This document shows positions 19,960-30,789 of a DNA stretch of 64,000 bases, in pieces. A program made the translations under genes and the position numbers. Position 1 is the stretch's first letter. Every line of letters starts with the position of its first letter. The notes beneath the pieces were generated by a model, which searched no databases, was not told the origin of the DNA, and saw only the letters and a list, made by a program, of their open reading frames with translations. Source of the DNA: [Phialemoniopsis] sp. UDSM-2020 (Eukaryota; Ascomycota; Sordariomycetes; Thyridiales; Thyridiaceae). Location: positions 7,564,001 to 7,628,000 of the forward strand of contig JAEILZ010000001.1 in the NCBI GenBank assembly GCA_018873225.1, written 5' to 3'.

Positions 19960-20054
19960 TGTCACATGCGAAGATTCATACCAGATTGATTGCTCAAGTG
20001 TCTTCAAATCCAGCTAACTGCATTCTTTACAGCAACACTATAGAAGCAGTCACA

Positions 20055-21920
20055 TCATTCTACCCACATTGTTTCGCATCTTTCTCTCTTCCAAGCCTCC
20101 CCATGCATTAGACCATGAACATACGCGTCTCCAATTAGCCGCCACCTCGACCCAGCAGGCCGCAGAATGAATGGGGAGTCGGCTCCGGCAAGTAACACAA
20201 TGTGGTCCCCAGGCCTCGTCTCGTGTGGCACCAGCCCGATATAGCCGGCCTTCCCACGAACAACACGCCTCCACCCAACCATAATTAGAGCATTAGTGAA
20301 ATCTAGAGCCTCGTCCCCCATCGTAGTGTTTCCCAGCAGGACCTGGAGCCGCAGCTTGATGACGGCAGCTACGGCTTTGAAGGTGTCAATTCTTGTTGTC
20401 CCATCCTCCGACTCCTTCATGAGTGGGTTGAAGTGCGTCATCAAGAACCTGTCGACTCTTTCGAAGAGGTCGTGGTGTTCCTCGTCGCTCAGATCGGGGC
20501 TCGTTGCCTTGAGGTCCGGACAGATTGTGTGCCGGAAGGCGTCCAGCATCGACTCTGATGTCGTCAGGTAGCCGTGGCTGGAGTCGACTTCGGCTACTGC
20601 ACGCCATCGTAGGTACGTCTCAATCTCCATCACCCATTCCTTGGGCGTTCTCGGCACTCCTATATGCATGGTGACGACGAATGTCGGCCCGACAGTAGTC
20701 ACGGTGTCCATCACATAGCCGGAGAGTCCCAACAGCAGCCCACGGTCCACAAAAAAGGGTCGGCACACTGAATCGCGACTGGCGCTGAATCGAGAGTCTG
20801 TAGAGACTGACCAGGCGAACAGGCCGTGATTCACAGTCTCGCGTCCTGTGCGAACAAACTTCATCACCCATGACGGTGTACCGGCGGGACGATCATCGCT
20901 GTCTCCGAAGCAGATGGAGAGGACACTTGCATTTCCCGTTGCTTCAAGACATTTCCTCGTGGTATCCTTGTAAAGCTCGGCAACGTCGCCGTCGTAATCA
21001 ACCGTGATGGGGATCATACCGGCTGTTGCTTCGGGAACCAGACCGACAACAGAAAAGATCCGGTCTCGTACGTTTGTCGCTTCTGCCGAGTACGCAGCGA
21101 GAATCTTGTCGGCTAGAGTGGCTGGGGCCGAGGACTGATAGCGTCGCCGTTGTTCGATGAGGTTTGCCAGATAGTCGTCCTCGTCCCAGCGGTTGCTCGA
21201 GATGGCGTATGCTTTGTCTATGGTTTCCCAACGCAAGGTGTGAGATCCGCAGACTAGAACGACCTCGCCTGATACTGCCAGCTCCTGGATGATCCAGACA
21301 CGCTTGAACCACTGGCGCTCGAAGACTGAATATACGCCACGAATGGCCCGGAGACGCTCCAGTTGTGTCCATGCCAGAGATAGGAGGCCGACATGATTCC
21401 TCTTGTTACCGAAGCTCTGTCGACGGAGAGTCTTCCATTGGGCGTAGTCTGTGGCCTCGGGCTCGGGGTGTTCCTCTGCCCACTGCCCCAAGAAGTTGAT
21501 GATCTGCACGGCCCTCGCGGTCTTCCTGTCATGCTCGCCCAGCCACACGATGGTTCGACTCGAGCGCTGATAAATGTATCTCATCAATGGGATCTGGGTG
21601 TTCTTCTCCTTGACGCTGGCCTGGTTGATGCAGATGGCGTCGATCCAAAGGACACGGCACTTGTTCCTAGACCGCAGTCGCTTCAGGGCCGAGTGCAGAT
21701 TTGCTCCGATCTGAAATTCGTCACCATTGAGGACGATGGTGATTTGCTTGGTCTGGTCACCCCAACAGTAGGACAGCGATTCGTATGGTTGCGATAGAGC
21801 ATCGAGGTCTGCCGGCGCGAGTCGACATTGTATCGGGGCCTTTTTCTGCCCTGGTAAGAGCTCCAAGAGGCGAATCTTGGTGCCGTCCGTAGCTAGCGGC
21901 TTGTATTCAAAGAGCGGCAT
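20055..21920 (-). CDS. HET-domain (heterokaryon incompatibility) protein
   Basis: Single exon, 621 aa, starting MPLFEYKPLATDGTKIRLLE, the usual N terminus of this class just ahead of the domain. The HET domain covers about residues 46-215: YESLSYCWGD (46-55), LWIDAICINQ (91-100), MRYIYQRSSRTIVWLGEHD (113-131), and QWFKRVWIIQELAVSG (203-218). The C-terminal region (about 400 aa) has the common features of fungal HET proteins, including RDRIFSVVGLVPEA and the tail GDAYVHGLMHGEAW. Such proteins mediate programmed cell death on non-self recognition. The trigger is unknown. It differs from the HET protein at 674-2665 in sequence but has the same length class and domain order. Confidence 0.92.
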   Translation of the reverse strand: MPLFEYKPLATDGTKIRLLELLPGQKKAPIQCRLAPADLDALSQPYESLSYCWGDQTKQITIVLNGDEFQIGANLHSALKRLRSRNKCRVLWIDAICINQASVKEKNTQIPLMRYIYQRSSRTIVWLGEHDRKTARAVQIINFLGQWAEEHPEPEATDYAQWKTLRRQSFGNKRNHVGLLSLAWTQLERLRAIRGVYSVFERQWFKRVWIIQELAVSGEVVLVCGSHTLRWETIDKAYAISSNRWDEDDYLANLIEQRRRYQSSAPATLADKILAAYSAEATNVRDRIFSVVGLVPEATAGMIPITVDYDGDVAELYKDTTRKCLEATGNASVLSICFGDSDDRPAGTPSWVMKFVRTGRETVNHGLFAWSVSTDSRFSASRDSVCRPFFVDRGLLLGLSGYVMDTVTTVGPTFVVTMHIGVPRTPKEWVMEIETYLRWRAVAEVDSSHGYLTTSESMLDAFRHTICPDLKATSPDLSDEEHHDLFERVDRFLMTHFNPLMKESEDGTTRIDTFKAVAAVIKLRLQVLLGNTTMGDEALDFTNALIMVGWRRVVRGKAGYIGLVPHETRPGDHIVLLAGADSPFILRPAGSRWRLIGDAYVHGLMHGEAWKRERCETMWVE

Positions 21921-23995
21921 CGCTACCTCTGTCTGTCCAGAAACATATGATCACAAGGAGGCCGACTCTTCGGACATACATTAGTGTGACTTTTGAAATG
22001 GCCGATTGCCCTTGTTCATGGGTGGGGTTGATGCGGTGGTGGGATTTTGGGGGCTGAGAGGCCTGCATATGAGATCGTGGCTGTGAGTTAAACCGGTGCC
22101 TGATCCTTGTCTATGTGTGCGCGCCGCCACTTCAAGGCTGCACAGCCAGAAAGCCAATTGAGGATCCATACGCCTGAGGGCTATCAGCCTAGACTACATC
22201 CCAACAAAGCTGAAATCCCTTCTCTCCAATTAACATACCTCCAACAAAGCTACTACTCAGTACCCAGGCTTTTGCCATGTGCAAGTGGGCTAACGGGTGA
22301 ACCTGGGTATTGGAGCATGCTCCACATGTTCGGAACTTGTCAACCAACTTCACACTGCTCTTTTCACGCAGGCCAGATGCAACTGCGCTTCTCACGCCTC
22401 TCCACATGCAGGACTTGAGAAAGATTAAAGCCTTCTTCTTGGAGTTAGGCGCTGTGAGAAAGCAGCACTTCTCCGACCGGCACATTGCAAGCCCAAAAAC
22501 TTCTCAACAGTTACCTCTTCTTGCTTTCTTGATTCCTCAAATTCTCTGGCCATTGCATATTGTTCAGCAAACCGAGCACCATTCGGCCTCTACGCATGGC
22601 TAGTCATTCTTCTCCTTTGTCGCAACAAAGAAAACCTAAGACCTTCAAACATGTCTCGAATACAGAAACAGACCGCCATAGGAAGCCTACACCCTATCAC
22701 CATTTCTATCGATAGTGCCGCCACTTCATACTTCGTTTAGTAACAGGAGTTCTGATCACTTTGGTGTGGAAAGCACAAGCTGGTAAGACGTTTCAAACTT
22801 TGTTGTGGTGAACAGACATGCAAAGACACTCGCTAACCTTGCCTCAGTCGCCCCGCTTTCAGCCATTTCCTCCTCCTCGAGAAGGTCCTCCAGAAGAACT
22901 AAGATGGGTCAACTTGGTACTTCGGCCGCTGCCCGCTCCGGGCTATGGAATTTGCCAGAGCCAGCCTGATCATTCAAGTCTCTCTCGTTGGTGCAACAAG
23001 TCTTGGACGGAACCAATACGTCAGGCTCTCTCTAACAATAACCGAGACCGACGGTAGTAGCATTACGTCTATTCACGCAGTTGAGGAGGTACTTTTCCTC
23101 ACTGAGATTCATATCAATATATGCCATGTTCTCTGGCCTCGCTGTTGGTTTTGATCCTGGAACCTGATGAGTCCAAGCCTCGCAGGTCCTGAACACCGGA
23201 ACAAGCTTCTGACAAGCTAACAAAGTCGGCCAGCATCTCTGTCCATCTTCATTATGTGTCATTGAATAAGGAGAGAGGCGTAGAGACTCATAATGCTGAG
23301 CATCATACCGCTTTGATCACCCGCGTGTACCTTATGAGCAAGTCGGTCATTGTGTGTGTTCCCGCCCTGGTTCCTATGACTCTTCTTCATGCAACTCTCC
23401 TGTGAGTCCTCGCCACAAGTCCATGATAGTTGCCAGCACAAGTATCGGCAAGTCCTTACGGACTGTAGATGTTTCCACGTGTGGTTTGTCAATCGTAGGC
23501 CGGACAAAGGAAAAGGGACCAGCCAAGGAATGGTCTCTGAGGCGCAAAACAGCACTACACAAGGGGCCTAGTTTGACGTGCAAGTGTGTCTCATGCCCAA
23601 ACTATCCCGACCATCGAGTCCCTCCACTCTTGCAAGCCCTCAGTGGTGGTTAGAATAAGTAGCTATGTTGTGTTTGCCGAGTAGTTTCTCCCCCCCTCTC
23701 TTCCACTCATCTTATATTAGACTACGACCTTGTACCCTTTCATTAAACTCGTCAACCTTGAATCTCAACTTCATCTCACTTTTCCATCACGAGCGATTCA
23801 ACAGATACTCAACTTTACGGGCTGGTCCATTTCCTCGATAACACTAGCCAGCCTTCCAGCACCTTCTCAACCACATCATCCTCACTTTTCTTCCATCGCT
23901 CGATTCTCAAACTGACCAAGTTCAGTCATTGTGAACTATTCACGGAAAAGACGTACCGCGGCCGAAACCAACGCGCGCAGCAGCAGCACCTCACT
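21921..23995. other. Intergenic region, 2.1 kb
   Basis: Promoters of the HET gene (left, minus strand) and the kinase-like gene (right, plus strand). The last 350 bases are pyrimidine-rich, as in many fungal 5' leaders. Open frames are at most about 100 codons and show no family features. Confidence 0.4.
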
Positions 23996-25729
23996 ATGTA
24001 TGTGTCGGTGCCGTTGCAAGCCAGTCCTGGACTGGTGACATACCTTCGAGACTTCTACCCGGCCGACCGGGACGATGACTGGAGGGGCTATCCTGAGCCA
24101 ACCCTTTGGCATCCGTTCGAAGAGGCGCGAGAGGCAATCTGCCCTCCGATCCTAACAGGTGGTCGTTATGGTCAGGGCGTGAGCAGCAGCGGCAGCAACA
24201 GCGACAGCAACGAGACCTATGGTGAAGGATCACTTCGCCGCCAGGATCGCTTCGGCGATATCATTTACGATTTCAATGTCACCCGTGCAGAGATTCGCCT
24301 TCGGCTGCTCGCCGATGAGCTCGCGTCGCCTCCACTCACATCTGTCATCTTCGTTCGTGCCGCTCCCCCAAGCGGCATCGTGGACGAAGTAAACCCAATC
24401 CGCGCCCGTGGAATATCGTACCGAGCCGACCAAGTCGTGGAGCCCGTCCAGTGGCGAGACTTGATTCGTGTCGAGGAGGACAGCCCTGAGGAGGCTGCGG
24501 ACCGGACTCTGCGACGCCGCAAGTTCATAGATCAGCTGACGTCTCTGATGGCCCGCCTTCACCAGCGTGGGATCCTGGTTGGTAGTTCGAACTTGCTCGA
24601 CAGCATCGTCAACGCACCCACAAGCCGCCCGGGATCGGCAACAGAGCTGCAGCTTTCCAACTTTGACCACGCCATACCTCGGTCTGAGGCTCCGCAGGTC
24701 GAGGAAGACACAGCACCTGACTATTGGGCTGCTCCCGCTTGGGGTACTGGTCCTTGGCCTGCCCATCGTCAAGACTTTCATCGGGACATCCTTCCCCCCG
24801 CCCATGATCTGGAAGACAACAGCGAGGATTACTCGGCCAGCATAGCAGAGAATCTTGAACAGATCAGCGATCGTGAGCTACGCCGCAGAAGCAGACTCAT
24901 TCTTGATCGTCATCAGTTCGAGGCATTCCCTGAGGTCGACATAATCAAGGTCAGAGATGAATTTCTCAGGCGCGAGCTACCCAGTCCTTTGCGCTCGGAG
25001 TTTATGGGTTCGGGCTCTCCCGACAGCACAGAGTCTCACAGTTCTGACACGACCACTTGGTCGGAGCCCGCCGAGCTGCTCGATGTTTGGCGCGACGAAG
25101 TTGCTGAGCAAGACCGCAACCGCTCGACCGCGCAGACTGCGGAAGACGACTTCTTTCTCCGCACGGACGATCACAGAGATGATACATCGCTGCCGGAGGG
25201 CATCTACGACTACAGCGATGACGACGATTCGGGCGGAAGCAACGATGAGGAGGACGACGATGAAGGTTGGAATAGCGAGGATGCGGGTGAGGAGGAAGCG
25301 AACAACCTGTACGGCGGAATGGAATCAGACGAGTACGAGAGATGGGAACGCGAGAGGATGGAGTACTTCGGACGCCTACGCGATCAACGGGAGAGAGAGC
25401 AAGCACGGACTACCATCCCCAATGTCGCTACTTCGGAAACCACCGTGGGCGACGACCTCTATGCTCTTGGCCTGGCAATCGCCACCTTGTACGATGGACA
25501 AGACCGCGAACCTCTGTACTGGAGCAGGATCCGTGGCGATGAAGTCATCTCGAACGACGACGGCGGTATCAACCGACGGAGGGTTTCCAACCGCACACTG
25601 TTCGACGGCATTCTGTACCAGGCTATGGTGGAGAACATCTGCGAGGAAGACGTGCGACAGTTTGTTGTTCAGCTATTGCGTGCCGAGCTGGACGAGACGC
25701 TGGGAACACCGCTGGAGGAGATAAAGTAA
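23996..25729 (+). CDS. Acidic protein with a probable degenerate protein-kinase fold split by a long insertion
   Basis: Single exon, 577 aa, start context ACTATGT. It is not clearly homologous to a named family, but kinase landmarks can be traced in order. FIDQLTSLMARLHQRGILVG (177-196) resembles the helix E and catalytic loop (LHxRGIxHGD) with the Asp replaced. LQLSNFDHAIPR (218-229) takes the place of the DFG strand. DYWAAPAWGTGPWP (242-255) resembles the activation-segment APE region. DDLYALGLAIATLYDG (486-501) resembles helix F (DVYALGxTIxELYxG). Between the last two lies an insertion of about 230 residues, very acidic (DYSDDDDSGG, DEEDDDEGWNSEDAGEEE). No Gly-rich loop or Lys-Glu pair is evident. 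If the fold is right, it is a pseudokinase. It lies 415 bases from a Zn2Cys6 regulator on the same strand. This reading is mine and needs structure prediction. Confidence 0.6.
   Translation: MYVSVPLQASPGLVTYLRDFYPADRDDDWRGYPEPTLWHPFEEAREAICPPILTGGRYGQGVSSSGSNSDSNETYGEGSLRRQDRFGDIIYDFNVTRAEIRLRLLADELASPPLTSVIFVRAAPPSGIVDEVNPIRARGISYRADQVVEPVQWRDLIRVEEDSPEEAADRTLRRRKFIDQLTSLMARLHQRGILVGSSNLLDSIVNAPTSRPGSATELQLSNFDHAIPRSEAPQVEEDTAPDYWAAPAWGTGPWPAHRQDFHRDILPPAHDLEDNSEDYSASIAENLEQISDRELRRRSRLILDRHQFEAFPEVDIIKVRDEFLRRELPSPLRSEFMGSGSPDSTESHSSDTTTWSEPAELLDVWRDEVAEQDRNRSTAQTAEDDFFLRTDDHRDDTSLPEGIYDYSDDDDSGGSNDEEDDDEGWNSEDAGEEEANNLYGGMESDEYERWERERMEYFGRLRDQREREQARTTIPNVATSETTVGDDLYALGLAIATLYDGQDREPLYWSRIRGDEVISNDDGGINRRRVSNRTLFDGILYQAMVENICEEDVRQFVVQLLRAELDETLGTPLEEIK
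24178..24213 (+). repeat. AGC-type trinucleotide run encoding SSSGSNSDSNE
   Basis: Imperfect AGC/GGC/AAC triplets in coding frame, giving a Ser/Asn-rich linker in the kinase-like protein. Confidence 0.6.
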
Positions 25730-26144
25730 TGTCTTTTCTTGTTGTTGGAGTTGGGTTGGAGATGATGGGGTGTTGGGGTGCTGGAACAAGGATGTTCAAC
25801 TTATTACTGTTTCCTTGTTGTTTGCGTTGTTTTTCTCTCATTGTTCCCTCCTGTTTGTCAAGATACACAGAGACAAAATTGAAGCCTCTCGGCCGAATAA
25901 TAACACAATTTCCTTCCAATGGCATCTCGAATTTTTGAACATGTTATGTCAGTATACGCTGTCCGGGCATTTAGAGTCTGGGGTTAGTCAGCAGCTTTTT
26001 AACAGCATCTGCCGACTGCCGAGTACCGAGAACCTGGTTTTCCAGTCATTCCTATCCGTCGCTGAAACGAAGATCCTACCAACCCAGGCTCGCCTGCAAT
26101 AGTGCAAGAAACCGAATGCCGATTGGCGACATTACTGACCCGAT
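25730..26144. other. Intergenic region
   Basis: 3' flank of the kinase-like gene and promoter of the Zn2Cys6 gene. T-rich at first. No further structure was seen. Confidence 0.4.
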
Positions 26145-28154
26145 ATGCCGATTAGACCCCGAGCGAATATAGTCTGTGTCGAGTGTCATGCCCGCAAGGT
26201 AAGGGTTGTATCGAAGCCCTCGCACCGCCAAATACCTACTGACTTTGGTACAGGTGAAGTGTGATTTACAGAGCAGCCCTGATGGCATATGCCGGAACTG
26301 TCGTCGTTCACAACAGCAATGCATGTCAGTTATGAGCCTGTCCCTCTCTCTAGCCGGTTATTTCAGACCCTGACACTCTCCCCAGTCGGCGCGACGGTAT
26401 CCGCAAGAGCCGGGGCCCAACCAGCAACCGACGTGATAACCCGCCACCCACTCCAGCGCATACAAGTCCTGGACCGACAGAATCCGTCACAACCCAACTC
26501 ACACTCCCTGAGTTGGACAATTCTCGTGCGGCAAGAGTGCTCACCCGGCGAAGTGATGGGTTCATCAGCCACTGCTTTGCAGGAACGCCCTACGACAGTC
26601 TTGCCAACGACGTTCCCGACGTCTCCACCGCCGACCTGGGTCGGGTTCGGGACACAGTCGTTGGACTAACTCGGGCAACAGATCTCCCTCGGCCTGGTCT
26701 CCTGCGAGCTTGGGCAGATGCATACAAGGTCGGCGCGTTTCACCACTGCCCTGTCGTCGAGCAGGCAGACTTTGAGAGACCGGCCCTGTCAGTCCTGCTG
26801 ACCTGGGCGTGGTGTCTGGTCGGTAACCTTACTAGGCATGACCCTAGCGGTCCGAGGGTCGCTCTGCAGATGTATCAGAAGTCGAAGCTCTTGCTCTCAG
26901 TCAACGCTGAGCAGGACCGACAACAGATACTAAAAGCGCTTTGTCTCTTGGCCTTTTGGAGCGGTGTGCCTTCCAATCCCGCCGGTCTCGACGGGCCCTG
27001 GCACTGGACCGGTGTCGGCATGCGCCTTGCGCTCCAGCTAGGGTTGCACCGCGAGACTACCTATGCCCGACGGGCAGACGCGTCCAGCCTTCGGCGAATA
27101 TTCTGGTGTTTGCATGTATGTCACTCCTTCCGCCCTAAATCCGACTATTGCCTGACGTAATTCTTAGAACCATGATGTCTTCCAGACCACTTGCTGGGCT
27201 CGGCCTCCCATTCTGCGACGTGGAGACTACAACACAGAGCCGGTTCGCCAGTCAGACTTTGAAGTTGTCGATGTGCAAGCCCTCGCTTTCATCGAGAGCA
27301 CCAAGCTTTGTATCATACAGGCCCGGCTGTCGGAACTAGTCGCCAGGGGAAGGCATTCATCACCTGAGATGGCTGAAGTCGACAAGGCCCTAGCTGATTG
27401 GGTGGCACAGCTGCCAGCTGAGCTGCACCTTTACGACCCAAGCGGACGTCGGAAACCATACTGTCGCGCTGTGTCGGAACTCTTCATCCAGTACTTCGTT
27501 GCCGTCATTCTCAGTCAAACTCCACGGTACACGGGTCAGGAGAGGCGACTCCAACCATCTACGCCATCCGTCGTGGCTGCCGGATGTGCAGCGGCTCTCT
27601 ACGATGAAATGGACTGTCGGGATGAATCAGCGACTCTGTTATCCATCCACGGTTTCTACAGCCTGGCAGCCTCTTTGCCGCTGCTCAGTCCACGGCCTAT
27701 CACACCTGGCGAAGATACGAATACGAGTCAGGAAGTCGATATATTACAGTCAGTCGTGGCCGGCATGCGCGACAGATACGGAGACACGGATTTCGTCCTG
27801 AGCAAGATGGACAGTCTGCGGAAGAAGATGGACAGATGGTCTGCAGAGTCCGAGAGCATGGGTGTGCACTCCGGGCCGACGAATTGTGGCCGTGATCAAT
27901 TCGTGGATCCAAAACTGCTGTTCCCGTTCCCGGCTTCGTTTTGCGAGTCCATGGATTTGCTGGATACGGCTGAAGTGTGGGACGGCCCGGGCGGGACAAA
28001 CGGTGCTGACCCGGTTGATGACCCAGACGACACACCTCTTGACTGGGGTCTAGTGGATCTCTTTGGCTTTGATTTCGGCGGTCTGGATGAACCTTTGGAA
28101 AACATGGACATAAGTTCTATTACAGAAGACTTCTATGGGAGCCAAGTCGTATAG
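26145..28154 (+). CDS. Zn2Cys6 fungal transcription factor
   Basis: Nuclear transcription regulator, 613 aa, join(26145..26198, 26254..26324, 26386..27115, 27168..28154). The binuclear zinc cluster is at the N terminus: CVECHARK, then VKCDL, ICRNC and RRSQQQC. Its coding sequence is split by intron 1 after HARK and by intron 2 at the last Cys codon. All three introns (55, 61 and 52 nt) have usable signals and keep the frame. The ATG at 26116 is out of frame with the cluster, so 26145 is chosen. The fungal-specific middle homology region follows, with DGPWHWTGVGMRLALQLGLH and FWCLHNHDVFQ (the usual FW...DR helix), then a RPPIL motif. The C terminus is acidic with two Asp-rich patches (DDPDDTPLDWGLVD), a likely activation region. 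Targets are unknown; the kinase-like gene upstream is the nearest neighbour. Confidence 0.88.
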
Positions 28155-29121
28155 CAGGGAACTGGACACCGGATGGGCCCGTTTTACAGCACATGAAAGG
28201 TCCCGGGTCGGAACACCTTAAATCGGCCGCCGGTGACGATAGAACTCCGCTTGAAAAGGGACAATATGGCAGGGGTATATTGAGCTGCTGATCCACTGCA
28301 CTTATCAATGCTTTCCAAGAAAGACAGACCCCGCGAGCACTGCAAGAGTTTAGAAAGTTAGAAAGGGTGCAAGTTTCAGCGACTTTGCTTTGTCAGAATT
28401 CAACCAGCTGGAGACGACAGGGATCGCTTCCCCAGTGCTTCCGTTGTTAGCGCATGCGGGATCTTCAGGGCTTGCGTTAGCTTCCACGATTGCCTTGACC
28501 CACCATTATTGAGCTGTATCGAGATGCGATGTACTTTATGCCAAAATAAGATTTCCTTCCGCAGGAATAAGGCAAACTGGCTCAGTCTTGAGTTGTAGAA
28601 TCTGCAAGATTCAATAGAGGAGCCCAAGCCATTGAAACACTCATGTTGAGATTTGCCTGGGAGCCACGCCGAGTCAGGCCCAGGCAGCACAGTCGTGTCG
28701 ACTAAGCAAGCGGTCGGCCTGGCGATTAGCCCGACTGACGACCCAAATAAAGTGCCCGACTCGTGTATGCGACAGTCCGGACACCACCGCCAGGTGGTGG
28801 AGTAGCGAAAGCGTGGTAATGATGTAGTCTCCGTCGGAGTAGCTTCGATTCTTACAAATCCAGAGCGACCAACGACCACACCACACGGGGTTGGCGGTGC
28901 TTTGTCTTTGTTAAACTCCGTGCCTCGATGTGCTTTTTAAAATCGTGAATTCCGTCCTTCGTGCCATTTTGATACCCATTCGAGTTTCGCATCGTGCATC
29001 TGCCGGAATCGTCAGTCGTAAGCTGTGTCATCACAATCAATCGTCCACATTCATCTCCCCGCCATCGAGACCTTTCGCCACACCAAATATCCACCCACAC
29101 GTCCACACACGCACGCCCACA
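28155..29121. other. Intergenic region, about 1 kb
   Basis: No supported gene. A minus-strand open frame at 28400-28879 has no domain or bias and is probably chance. The right end is the promoter and leader of the GGCT-like gene. Confidence 0.4.
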
Positions 29122-30393
29122 ATGCGGCCTCGACGAGACTCGACGGCCCAGTCCAACACCGTCGCCCGCCGCGTCTGGGACATCGACGTCGCCGGCCCGG
29201 CCCTCGAGCGCCAGCACCCCAAGCGGTACCCGCCCATCTCGTCCATCCCCCGCACATCGCACGAGCGCCTGCTCCGCGCGCTCCCTCCCGCGGACCAGCC
29301 GGCCCCCACAGAGCCCGTGCCCGTCAGCTCCGAGGGCGCCATCGCCGGGCAGGGCACCGTGCTCTACCTCGCCTACGGGTCCAACCTCGCCGCCGAGACG
29401 TTCCTCGGCACCCGCAAGATCCGCCCCATCTCGCAGGTCAACGTGTCGGCGCCCTCGCTGCGCCTGACCTTCGACCTGCCCGGCCTGCCCTACAAGGAGC
29501 CCTGCTTCGCCAACACGGCGCCGCGCAAGGTGCCCAAGCCGCCCGTCGACCTGCCCCTGCCGCCGTCCCCTCCCGTGCCGTCGCCGTCGCCACCCAGAAC
29601 AAGGCGTGCCGAGGTCGGGGACTGGGACAAGGGCCTCATCGGCGTCGTGTACGAGGTCACGCCCTCCGACTACGCCCGCATCGTCGCCACCGAGGGCGGC
29701 GGCTCGTCCTACCACGACATCCTCGTCCCCTGCCTCCTGCTGCCCGCCAGCGTCGGCGTGCCCGAGAAGCCTCCCGTCCCGGAGCTGCCCAGGCCCTTTC
29801 TCGCGCACACGCTCTACGCGCCGCGCCTGCCCGACAACCTCCCCGACGGGGACGACGAAATCGAGTACCCGAACCTCCCGCCCTGGCTCCGACGCCTGCT
29901 CCTCCCCGTGCGCCGGCCGGAGCCCGACTACGCCCAGCCCTCGCTGCGGTACCTAGACCTGCTGCGCACAGGCGCGCGCGAGCACGACCTGCCCGGCGAG
30001 TACCAGGCCTACCTCGACAGCTTGCAGCCCTACACGGCCACCTCCTGGCGGCAAAAGGTCGGCGCGGCGCTCTTTGTCGTCTTCTGGTCGCCCATGTTCG
30101 TCGTCGTGTTCGGCCTGGCGCGGTGGCTCGCCGACGACCGCGGGCGCACGCCGGCCTGGCTGGGCGCGGGCATGACGCTCGTGTTCAACCTCGTCTGGCT
30201 GGCGTACGACGCCGTGTTCAAGCCCGTGTTTGGCGAGGGCGAGAGGACTGTTGAAGAGGAAGGGACGATACGGCTTGGGAATAATGACAGTGCTGTAGAA
30301 GTGAGTAGGACGTGGCGCAGGAAAAGTAGTCAGGCTGGTGGGAGTTTAGGGTACAGCGACGAGGCGGTCGAGGAGAGGGTTGGCGAGAAATGA
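29122..30393 (+). CDS. Gamma-glutamylcyclotransferase-like protein with two C-terminal transmembrane segments
   Basis: Single exon, 423 aa. The start at 29122 has a strong context (CCACAATG); the frame is open upstream to 28930 but without features. The GGCT-like fold begins at VLYLAYGSNLA (80-90), the substrate-binding YGSNL loop. FANTAPR and KGLIGVVYEVTPSDYARIVA (170-189) follow, then TEGGGSSYHDI with Glu191 as the likely catalytic acid. GGCT enzymes cleave gamma-glutamyl peptides or glutathione to 5-oxoproline; homologues act in gliotoxin-type pathways. A proline-rich insertion (137-160) separates two parts of the domain. Two hydrophobic segments, ALFVVFWSPMFVVVFGLA (316-333) and about 345-366, follow the domain and suggest a membrane anchor, with a polar tail after them. 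The region is very GC-rich. Confidence 0.8.
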   Translation: MRPRRDSTAQSNTVARRVWDIDVAGPALERQHPKRYPPISSIPRTSHERLLRALPPADQPAPTEPVPVSSEGAIAGQGTVLYLAYGSNLAAETFLGTRKIRPISQVNVSAPSLRLTFDLPGLPYKEPCFANTAPRKVPKPPVDLPLPPSPPVPSPSPPRTRRAEVGDWDKGLIGVVYEVTPSDYARIVATEGGGSSYHDILVPCLLLPASVGVPEKPPVPELPRPFLAHTLYAPRLPDNLPDGDDEIEYPNLPPWLRRLLLPVRRPEPDYAQPSLRYLDLLRTGAREHDLPGEYQAYLDSLQPYTATSWRQKVGAALFVVFWSPMFVVVFGLARWLADDRGRTPAWLGAGMTLVFNLVWLAYDAVFKPVFGEGERTVEEEGTIRLGNNDSAVEVSRTWRRKSSQAGGSLGYSDEAVEERVGEK

Positions 30394-30789
30394 AGAATGA
30401 CGAAGGAGGACAGAGGATGAAACAAAATTGCAGCAATGGAAAATGTATCAAAAATCCAGAAACGAACATGTAGCTCCTTTCTCATAGTTATGGAAATGCG
30501 ATGCGCAGGCATCTTATAAATCACTAGCACGCCATTTGGGGCCGCGATGCGGAGATGTATGAGCTGACACCATTCAAATCAACCATGAAAACTTTCTTGC
30601 CATTGCATTACTATTGCTTACCCACACCCATTTCCGTTAGCTCTAAGGTTCCATGCCTATGCCTTCCCTTTCCCAGACCGACCGACCGTTGGCTATTGCC
30701 AGTATGCCGTGTAGTGCCAGAAGCCGCAGAAAAGTAATCAATACACAATTAGGTTTGGAATCGAGAAAAGCTACTCCAAAGTGGCCGGA
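30394..30789. other. Convergent 3' flanks
   Basis: Between the GGCT-like gene and glycerol-3-phosphate dehydrogenase. No gene or structure was seen. Confidence 0.5.

Noticed and set aside
26116..26172. First ATG upstream of the zinc-cluster gene
   Set aside because: Leads to a stop after 18 codons and is out of frame with the zinc cluster; the next ATG at 26145 works.
28400..28879. 159-codon minus-strand frame
   Set aside because: No motif, no start context, and no similarity to any family I know.
28852..29808. 318-codon minus-strand frame opposite the GGCT-like gene, and a 409-codon frame in another plus-strand phase
   Set aside because: Both are Gly/Arg/Ala or Arg/Pro-rich shadows of the GC-rich real gene, which has recognisable motifs.
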